DNA from: Klebsiella aerogenes KCTC 2190
GTDB taxonomy: Bacteria > Pseudomonadota > Gammaproteobacteria > Enterobacterales > Enterobacteriaceae
Assembly (NCBI RefSeq): GCF_000215745.1
Contig: NC_015663.1
Location: forward strand, 2,046,001 to 2,110,000
DNA length: 64,000 nucleotides
Direction of reading: 5' to 3'
In this document: one piece after another, positions 57,829-64,000 of the stretch
Position numbering within the stretch: the first letter of the stretch is position 1
How the letters are laid out: every line of letters starts with the position of its first letter
The notes under the pieces: model-generated
Told to the model about the DNA's origin: nothing
Databases searched by the model: none
The model's input: the letters and a program-made list of their open reading frames with translations, nothing else
Position numbers and translations under genes: made by a program

Positions 57829-58884
57829 ATGAGTAGCGTAATGATCTGGCTATCCCGACTGGAGTCGACAGCCACTAAACATCGTCTTGCCGTTGGTAAG
57901 GCCGCCCGTACAGTGAAAGCTAATGCGGTGCTGGATGAGGTATTACGCGCACACAATCAAGAGGCCTTGAGCCAGGAGGCGCCTGATTTGCTGAGTCAGG
58001 CTGTTACGCTATTGCTTGAGAGGGACTGGCGGGCTCAGCCTAAGCACAAAGCGAGTTGGCAGCGCTACTGGCGGGGTATGAGCCTGCCAAGTACTTTTGT
58101 TTACGAAGGTGCCATCGTTCCTACGAAGACAACATCAGAAATAGCCTGGCATCCTTGGTTGGCTCGACGTATTACAGGACAACTGACCCAGCCAATCAAG
58201 GCACGCTTACAACAGCTGAATACATATCTTTTTCGCCAAACCGAGGGCGACAAGTCACTATTCCCGGGCTTGCTTGGGCATCGTGAGCGGTCTCTGCTTA
58301 TATTTGGTGACGAAAAAGCGCTGGACTCCTTGCCACCTGATGGCTGGAAGCATGTCGCTCTGACTTTGGCTGATATGGGCGCGTTTCGACGTGCACCGCC
58401 TTTACCGTATGAATCATCATGTTGCCATGATCTTCCGGCTATCATTGTTGAAAACTCCGATGTGTATTATCGACTATGTCAACTTAATCGAGTTCAGACT
58501 CGCTGGTCACTGGTCATTTACGGCGCAGGTAACAAAGTGTCCGGCCAGGCGGAATGCGTGTCACAACTCCTTGAGGTCGAACAGGTAAAACAGCTACTTT
58601 ATTTTGGCGATCTGGATGTAGCGGGCTTAAAAATCGCCCATCAGTTGCGGTGTAAGCTGCTTAGTGATTACGGTATCAGCTTACATTTGGATGAATGGCT
58701 TTATAATGAACTGATTTTAAATGGTCTAATGACGCCAGAAGGGAACGCCAACAACGAACGGTTTGATTTTGAATTGCAGTGTAGGTGGATGCCACAGTTT
58801 GTTTTACGAGAAATGAAGACTCTTCTGGCGAACCATCGGCGTCTACCTCAGGAAGGTGTGGCTTCTTTAGGTTTAGTCATATAG
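57829..58884 (+). CDS. jetD: Wadjet nuclease JetD (Toprim, topo VI-like)
   Basis: Product of 351 residues. The N-terminal half matches the DUF3322-type region and the C-terminal half is a Toprim domain (DUF2220): Glu208 in IIVENSDVYY, a GAGN turn at 232-235 and the metal-binding DLD at 261-263 in YFGDLDVAG. JetD is the DNA-cleaving subunit of Wadjet, related to topoisomerase VI A. It starts 12 bp after jetC. All catalytic motifs are intact, so the system looks functional. Confidence 0.92.
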   Translation: MSSVMIWLSRLESTATKHRLAVGKAARTVKANAVLDEVLRAHNQEALSQEAPDLLSQAVTLLLERDWRAQPKHKASWQRYWRGMSLPSTFVYEGAIVPTKTTSEIAWHPWLARRITGQLTQPIKARLQQLNTYLFRQTEGDKSLFPGLLGHRERSLLIFGDEKALDSLPPDGWKHVALTLADMGAFRRAPPLPYESSCCHDLPAIIVENSDVYYRLCQLNRVQTRWSLVIYGAGNKVSGQAECVSQLLEVEQVKQLLYFGDLDVAGLKIAHQLRCKLLSDYGISLHLDEWLYNELILNGLMTPEGNANNERFDFELQCRWMPQFVLREMKTLLANHRRLPQEGVASLGLVI

Positions 58885-59316
58885 TTCGAATCCTAACGTG
58901 TTTGATTGGTGAAAATGGCATGTCCGTATTTGCCTACTACTTCGCTAATGATTGTTTCGAGATCCGCGGTAAAGCATCCATGGATTATGTTATTGAGTCA
59001 TATACTAACTTCAACGCGCTGATTGATATGGTGAACTGAACTTCGTCATATCGATTTCATACCATATTACAAACTCGTATAGTTAAATCGCATAAATATC
59101 ACCGAGTTAATTCTTTGTATGGCGCCGTATTGATGATGGAAACTCCGCAAGTCAATCAATGATATATTATTCTGGTTATTACATTGTTGCGTGTGGAAAT
59201 ATGAGGCGGTGGTATGTGATTTAAATCGGTGAGTTGGGGAAGATAGAAAATATGGGTCAGTGATGGAGGGAGCGTTTGGGTGGGTTTTACAAATGACCAC
59301 CCAGCGGTAAAGATGA
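58885..59316. other. 432-bp AT-rich gap after jetD
   Basis: Apart from the weak 39-codon frame at 58920, nothing convincing is seen. A minus-strand open frame at 59067-59300 has a random-looking composition and no ribosome site. jetD and the minus-strand genes converge here, but no strong terminator hairpin was found. Confidence 0.5.
58920..59039 (+). CDS. Possible 39-residue protein
   Basis: ATG 58920 to TGA 59039 encodes a small product starting MSVFAYYFANDCFEIRG and ending IDMVN. It begins 35 bp after jetD. No clear ribosome site. Could be a remnant of a larger gene or chance; not recognised. Confidence 0.25.
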   Translation: MSVFAYYFANDCFEIRGKASMDYVIESYTNFNALIDMVN

Positions 59317-59622
59317 CTACTTATTATCAGTATTCAGTGAGTTTTTTATAGTGATATATTTCATTGCAGCCAATAAGTAGGAGGCTTTGAATGTCACATC
59401 CTGATAGTCTTTAGCAGCCAAACTTTCATTTTCTTCAAACCGCTCAATAAATGCTGCGACTTCTTTGGGGCCAATACGGCTGGTATTATCTTTTCCATTT
59501 CGAACAAAAAGTTTTTGTTCTTCAACATAGAGAGTAAAAGGTACATTCCTTGACTCGGTGAACAGCTTAACTGGTTGGGAAAAAGACTCCAACATTAAAT
59601 GGTAAAAATCTTTATAAATCAT
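59317..59622 (-). CDS. Unrecognised 101-residue island protein
   Basis: Compact soluble protein with alternating strand/helix character: an N-terminal helix, LYVEEQKLFVRNGK (beta hairpin), EVAAFIERFEENESL (acidic helix) and ASYLLAAMKYITI. AAGGGGG lies 8 bp before the ATG. Composition and codon use look like real coding DNA. It lies 58 bp downstream of mcrC on the same strand, so it may be the last gene of the mcrBC transcript. No function can be stated. Confidence 0.6.
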   Translation of the reverse strand: MIYKDFYHLMLESFSQPVKLFTESRNVPFTLYVEEQKLFVRNGKDNTSRIGPKEVAAFIERFEENESLAAKDYQDVTFKASYLLAAMKYITIKNSLNTDNK

Positions 59623-59680
59623 GATTGCTGCCCCCTTGCTGTTTTAGCACTCAATAAGCACATGGTTATTTGTTTAGCTG

Positions 59681-61003
59681 CTATGAGACTGTTACAGCCT
59701 CTTCACAGGGAAAACAGTGGAAAGAACCTTGCCACTCACCTTTCACTAATCTACCCGATTCAAGATCAAAGGGCACACACCATAAAGATAAGTCTTCATC
59801 GAAACGAAACACCGGTAGAGGTACATCAAAGTACAGGTGACGTGGATAAATAAGCATCATATTTCCTTTCCCATGAAGATACTTTTGCCCATAGGCGAAC
59901 ATCTGATACAGGTCCGACTGGCTGATTTCATATTTCCTCAGACTGTCATCGACTCTGCTATCTAATAGTTTCCATTTAGCATCAAGAACCAACGTCTGCC
60001 CGCCGGTTATAATAAAATCTGGCTTAAGCATGAACCATCGTTGAGATGACTTTTCACCAACTGGAACATGCTCTAACAAGTGCTGGCTCCTGGTCTGTCT
60101 TATGAGCTGATAATCGTGATGTAACGCACTAGCCAGGCCGCACCCAACCCATCCTTCATATAACTTCTCCATAGGGAACAGCAGGGAAATACCCTGATAT
60201 GACCCATGTTGAAAATCTGGATTCATCTGTTCAAGAATGAGCTGGCACCACGGCTTTATAGCGCGATAGCCGAGGAGATATTTGCCGTCACTCCATTGCC
60301 TCATTGGTTGCGTTGTGCTCCCACAAATTGGGGCTATGTCATCCAGTTGATGGCTTAAAGAATTTTCCTGCCTCCAGCTTTGCCCTTGCCTGGTCATTTT
60401 AAGCGCCCAATCCAAAGCCGTCCGTAGCAGACGGTTCTCGATGCGCTGAGGAGAGAACTCGGCATAACACACATGAAAATAAGTGCCTCGGCCCGGCGGC
60501 ATTCTCATTTGCGCAGTGACATTCAGTTGACCACGGATAAACGCGCTATGTTCGTCCTCGATGAGGTGATAGTCGAAACGAAGTCCTTTACGCACTAAAT
60601 CAGCAAGATGCCGCAAGAACTCACTAATTATCCATTCATGTAGAGGCTGGTCACTATATTGCAATGCCGCCTGGTTCGCTTCACGGGGTGTAATCCCTAA
60701 AGAGGCGCTTAGCATTCGGCGCAAAAGCTGACGTAGAGGGACTACCTCAGTTGGCGCTTCAAATGTGGTTTTTGGCAGAATTTCAATTGACTCGCCATTC
60801 GGGGATTGTAGATAACCGACATAGCTTCCCAAACGCAAAAACCGCTTCCCTTCTCGGCTGAGAATGTGAGAGGTTCCACTCCACGTTTGTTGTAACTGCT
60901 CAAGCCAGGAAAACGTTGCCTCAGAGACAATCCCCAAATCCATACTGGCTGGTTGAGAGTTATCACAAGTAAGCAGGGCATATTCCCGGACCTGGATCAT
61001 CAT
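59681..61003 (-). CDS. mcrC: McrC-type restriction nuclease subunit
   Basis: Product of 440 residues, longer than K-12 McrC (348). The C-terminal half contains the PD-(D/E)xK nuclease core: Asp329 in KPDFII and Asp341-Ala-Lys343 in VLDAKWK. The N-terminal half holds the region that stimulates McrB (SIEILPKT). The start overlaps the mcrB stop by 4 bp (ATGA). With McrB it forms a GTP-dependent system that cuts DNA with modified cytosines in K-12; the modification recognised here is not shown. Confidence 0.92.
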   Translation of the reverse strand: MMIQVREYALLTCDNSQPASMDLGIVSEATFSWLEQLQQTWSGTSHILSREGKRFLRLGSYVGYLQSPNGESIEILPKTTFEAPTEVVPLRQLLRRMLSASLGITPREANQAALQYSDQPLHEWIISEFLRHLADLVRKGLRFDYHLIEDEHSAFIRGQLNVTAQMRMPPGRGTYFHVCYAEFSPQRIENRLLRTALDWALKMTRQGQSWRQENSLSHQLDDIAPICGSTTQPMRQWSDGKYLLGYRAIKPWCQLILEQMNPDFQHGSYQGISLLFPMEKLYEGWVGCGLASALHHDYQLIRQTRSQHLLEHVPVGEKSSQRWFMLKPDFIITGGQTLVLDAKWKLLDSRVDDSLRKYEISQSDLYQMFAYGQKYLHGKGNMMLIYPRHLYFDVPLPVFRFDEDLSLWCVPFDLESGRLVKGEWQGSFHCFPCEEAVTVS

Positions 61004-62982
61004 GCGACAATCCCCTGATAAGCTTCTGCCGACTTGAAAGCATGTTTATTGATACGAAAACGCCTGTCAGACAAACTATCAGCAATATCTTTCGGGAATA
61101 GTGCAGAAAATGATGGCAGTTGTGCTGACTGTTGTAACAAGATAAAACGATATTCTTTCGCTTTCACCGAATCATTAAGTACCCATCCAATGCGTTCATA
61201 ATCATCAAAGAAATACTCTCTCAGTAATGGAATGATTTTGTTCTGGAAGATGCTGGCAAGACAGGCTTCGCGGTCGGCGGAATTTTCTAATTTCTTTAGC
61301 GGCATAAAGTAAGCATGGCCAATCATATGCTCACTATCTAGCAGAGCTTCAATACGCTGATTAATACGCGTTAGCAACTGTGCGGCATCAATGCCAAACG
61401 CAGTGACCCCGGCTAGCAACTCCGGTTGTGCAGGCATTTCGGTAAAGCTAAAGCGGCGTCTTAACGCCAGATCCATTTGAATTAACGACTTATCAGCCGT
61501 ATTCATAGTGCCAATCACATAGACATTTCTGGGCACGGAAAACAGCTGTTTAGAATACGGTAACATTAAGGTACGGGCATCTTCGGCACCCGATCGTTTA
61601 TCGGGTTCCAACAGAGTAATTAATTCACCGAAGATGCGGGCAATATTACCACGATTTATTTCATCGATGATGAGTACGTGCGGCAATGCTTGATTGTCAG
61701 TTGTTTCAACCGGGGCCAGTAGTTGGGACAGTTTTTCCCGATCAATTGAGGTGTCCCTCAACTCATATAATGTCATCTGTGAAAGCGCTTTTAAAAAAAG
61801 CTGTTCTTTCGGTAAGCTCGGCGAGTAGGTTCGTAGCCAGTTGACCTTACGCATTTGATGATAGCCTACGCGTTCATCATTGGGCAGATATTGATAATCG
61901 CCAGCGATCTCGGCAATGGCCCTAAATTTATGATTGCCATCGGAAATAATAACCAGGTCACCATTTTTCATGATGTTTTTAAACATATTGACCGCAGTCA
62001 GCATGTATTCGCTTCGCTCAACCAGACTATCACTCGCTCCATCTATGCGCAGTCGGACATCAGCCGCTGTCGTGCAGCCACTAAAATCAAGATTATCCCC
62101 CCAACCTAATAGAATATAATTATTTACAAGGCATTCATCGAAAATATAATCTTCACCGTCAAGCGTATTTCCAAGAGACATTTTCCAAATCCGTCTCCCA
62201 TTCAAGGACAATGACTGGGTTGAACTACCACGCGTTTTAACTTCAGCATTCAGGCACAGCTGTTTAAAAATACCATCGACCACTTCGTAGCGAAGCGTGC
62301 CCGATTTTTCATCAGTAGTCGCGCGGATCCCTTCGATAAAGTCTTCATAGGAGAAGCTCTGGTGGAAGGTGGTAAACATAATGCGCTGCTTTTCTACCAA
62401 CGCCCTATAGCGTTCTTTTACCAATTCCCGTAAGCGATTACCATGATGTTCCCGTATAGCCTGTTGGTACCAGGTATCATCGGCAATTTTGACCGCCATT
62501 TCAGTGGTACTGTAGGTTTTACCCGTGCCGGGTGGCCCGAAGAGAATCTGGTTTAAGGGATACATGAACGATTGCTCCTTGTTTTTGTCGTCTCTTTTTA
62601 GTCCCGGTTGGGGAGTTATAGATGGTTGGCCACCCAGCAAAGCTACCAGCGCCTGTAACGCTTCAATTGATTCAACATCTGCCGCAAAACCATATTGGGA
62701 CGTACCATTATCTTTCGGGTAACGGCGGTAGCTGGTGCTTTTTACTTTTTCCCAAAGGCAGTGGATACCCGCAATGCGATCAATTTCCGCTTTTAAGGTA
62801 AGGGTTTCTGGCGCAAGAACTAATGGGCTCTCGTTAACTACGCCGTCCCGACCGCGTTTGACATACAGATACTTTCCATTCCCGAGCGCATGTTCAGAAG
62901 CATAGCTAGGCTCGAATTTTCCAGCCTCAAGCTGGTAACCCAATTCATTCAATGCCAGGTATATCTCGAAAGAATTCAGCAT
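61000..62982 (-). CDS. mcrB: McrB-type AAA+ GTPase with inserted domain
   Basis: Product of 660 residues. N-terminal region 1-140 (possible DNA-reading domain, not like the K-12 one by eye), then the AAA+ core: Walker A GPPGTGKT 149-156, FHQSFSYEDFIEG 206-218, Walker B VLIIDE 436-441, the McrB loop MNTADKS 493-499 and an Arg finger RRRF 508-511. About 180 extra residues (250-430) lie between Walker A and Walker B, including NNYILLGWGDNLDF and GDLVIISDGNHKFRAIAEI, which look like a separate beta-rich fold. Partner of mcrC. Confidence 0.9.
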   Translation of the reverse strand: MLNSFEIYLALNELGYQLEAGKFEPSYASEHALGNGKYLYVKRGRDGVVNESPLVLAPETLTLKAEIDRIAGIHCLWEKVKSTSYRRYPKDNGTSQYGFAADVESIEALQALVALLGGQPSITPQPGLKRDDKNKEQSFMYPLNQILFGPPGTGKTYSTTEMAVKIADDTWYQQAIREHHGNRLRELVKERYRALVEKQRIMFTTFHQSFSYEDFIEGIRATTDEKSGTLRYEVVDGIFKQLCLNAEVKTRGSSTQSLSLNGRRIWKMSLGNTLDGEDYIFDECLVNNYILLGWGDNLDFSGCTTAADVRLRIDGASDSLVERSEYMLTAVNMFKNIMKNGDLVIISDGNHKFRAIAEIAGDYQYLPNDERVGYHQMRKVNWLRTYSPSLPKEQLFLKALSQMTLYELRDTSIDREKLSQLLAPVETTDNQALPHVLIIDEINRGNIARIFGELITLLEPDKRSGAEDARTLMLPYSKQLFSVPRNVYVIGTMNTADKSLIQMDLALRRRFSFTEMPAQPELLAGVTAFGIDAAQLLTRINQRIEALLDSEHMIGHAYFMPLKKLENSADREACLASIFQNKIIPLLREYFFDDYERIGWVLNDSVKAKEYRFILLQQSAQLPSFSALFPKDIADSLSDRRFRINKHAFKSAEAYQGIVA

Positions 62983-63010
62983 TTCTACACCACTCCTTGA
63001 TGAAAAAGCG

Positions 63011-64000
63011 CTAAGCCCCTTTCAACATATCAAACACCACGCGGGCAAAGCCTTTCGCTAGCTCAGGGTTAGAGAGATATTGCACCATCATCTCCTGCTG
63101 GGCGTCGTTGCTGTCCATCACGGCATCGTCAATGGCTTTCGGGAAATCACCCAGCATCGCCTGTTCACGCGTGTTGTTCGCAATCTGGGTCATCACCGCC
63201 TGGTTTTCTGACAGTTTGTCGCGCACCGCGAAGGCGTAATTGATCATGTCTTTATCGGTGAGATTATCGGTAACGAATAGCTCGTTAAGACGCGCAAGGA
63301 TATTCGACAGAAACTCTTCTTTCTTGTCCTTCGGCTTCGCCGTACCGACATCATTTCCCGGTGTGATTTTGTATTCCGCCGCATCTTCCTGTAGCTTCAG
63401 GTGCTGTTCGTGAAGTTTCGACAGGCGATAATGGCTCATCTCCACGTTGCTTAAATCAATCTCATCTTCTTCCACTCGTTGTTCATGTAGCAGTGGACGC
63501 AGGTGGCGGGCAAACAGGCTCAGTTTTTCCAGGTTCTTGTCATCGTAATCGACGATTTGCGACATAAACTCGTAAAAACGGACAAAGCTGCCGAGATCTT
63601 TCTTGAAGATATCCAGCTTACTTTTTTCTTTCTCGCAGTCCTTAAAGGTGTTTTCCGCATTGGTGATCAGTACAACATCGCCGGTTTTTTTAGTGCGTTC
63701 AAACATCTCTTTGGCCAGCACATACGCCTCAATCGCCGAGGTGTAGCGATGTTTCCAACGCTCCACCGCAGGTTTGCAAATATTGCTAATAGCCGCGTTG
63801 GATTTATTTTTGCTGAAGAACGCTTCGCAGAACTGCTCCACTTCGTTCCACAGGAAAATGCCGCTGGTACGCAGTTTTTCATAAAGTTCAAAGACCAACT
63901 GCGGATCGCTGACATCAGTCAGTTCCGCAGTCTGGTAGTACGGCTGGAAAGCTCCCAAAATATCTTCGGGTTCGTTGTAGAAATCGAGCACAAAGGTACC
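63011..64000 (-). CDS. hsdR: Type I restriction enzyme R subunit HsdR, C-terminal part (partial)
   Basis: An open frame enters from the right edge and stops at 63011; about 329 residues are visible. TFVLDFYNEPEDILGAFQPYY at its start, then a helix-rich end, match the C-terminal helical domain of type I HsdR, which anchors it to the methylase core. The nuclease and helicase domains would lie beyond the window. It ends 28 bp before mcrB on the same strand, so hsdR and mcrBC may be cotranscribed, with hsdM/hsdS further away. Confidence 0.85.
   Translation of the reverse strand, partial: GTFVLDFYNEPEDILGAFQPYYQTAELTDVSDPQLVFELYEKLRTSGIFLWNEVEQFCEAFFSKNKSNAAISNICKPAVERWKHRYTSAIEAYVLAKEMFERTKKTGDVVLITNAENTFKDCEKEKSKLDIFKKDLGSFVRFYEFMSQIVDYDDKNLEKLSLFARHLRPLLHEQRVEEDEIDLSNVEMSHYRLSKLHEQHLKLQEDAAEYKITPGNDVGTAKPKDKKEEFLSNILARLNELFVTDNLTDKDMINYAFAVRDKLSENQAVMTQIANNTREQAMLGDFPKAIDDAVMDSNDAQQEMMVQYLSNPELAKGFARVVFDMLKGA

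Noticed and set aside
58785..59039. 84-codon plus-strand frame overlapping the end of jetD
   Set aside because: The first 45 codons overlap jetD in another frame; only the last 39 codons from ATG 58920 are kept, with low confidence.
59067..59300. 77-codon minus-strand frame in the gap after jetD
   Set aside because: Composition looks random (Ser, Asn, Thr, His-rich), no ribosome site, no recognised motif.
48344..64000. Second copy of the leuX 3' end as the distal island attachment site
   Set aside because: No match to the T-arm/acceptor sequence was found; TTCGAATCC near 58887 is too short and lacks the rest. The distal end must lie outside the window, if it exists.

Overview
The window is an enterobacterial chromosome segment, most likely Klebsiella aerogenes or a close relative. 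Evidence: the E. coli-like gene order treR-mgtA, ridA-pyrI-pyrB, argI-rraB, valS-holC-pepA, lptF-lptG and yjgR; miaE, which E. coli K-12 lacks; a complete myo-inositol locus; and a GpdQ that carries every metal ligand of the Enterobacter (now Klebsiella) aerogenes enzyme and, from memory, is nearly identical to it. The core is GC-rich. The region right of 48.3 kb is clearly more AT-rich and is accessory DNA.

1-7.6 kb: tail of a PTS permease, the trehalose genes treC-treB with their repressor treR and a TreR palindrome, then mgtA behind a PhoP box, the 17-codon mgtL leader and a long regulatory 5' leader. 7.7-23.5 kb: a secreted GH20 hexosaminidase, ridA, the pyrL-pyrB-pyrI attenuated operon, tabA, argI with ARG boxes, rraB, miaE, yjgM, valS, holC, pepA, an ERIC element, and lptFG for LPS export. 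REP-type palindromes sit in many of the gaps.

23.5-39.2 kb: an unrecognised membrane protein, yjgR, and an inositol catabolic region. It encodes uptake (iolT), dehydrogenase (iolG), dehydratase (iolE), ring hydrolase (iolD), isomerase (iolB), kinase fused to a DUF2090 domain (iolC), semialdehyde dehydrogenase (iolA), two TIM-barrel proteins (iolI, an iolH-like gene) and an RpiR-family regulator (iolR). A TGAAAT/ATTTCA inverted motif recurs in the control regions and is a candidate IolR operator. 39.3-44.3 kb: a five-gene Ugp-like ABC operon with gpdQ embedded, suited to taking up and splitting glycerophosphodiesters. 44.4-47.7 kb: ahr and a SulP transporter/beta-carbonic anhydrase pair.

48.26-64 kb: tRNA-Leu(CAA) (leuX) followed by a wrecked P4-type integrase and a defence island. 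A divergent WYL-domain regulator faces a Wadjet operon (jetABCD, anti-plasmid SMC system) across a 27-bp perfect palindrome that overlaps the likely jet -35 box. Then come an unknown small gene, an mcrBC restriction pair whose McrB has an extra domain inside the AAA+ core, and the 3' end of a type I restriction hsdR that leaves the window. The Wadjet operon with its private repressor/operator, the Asp-Asn Walker B of JetC and the McrB insert are the most interesting parts. The other end of the island is not in this window.
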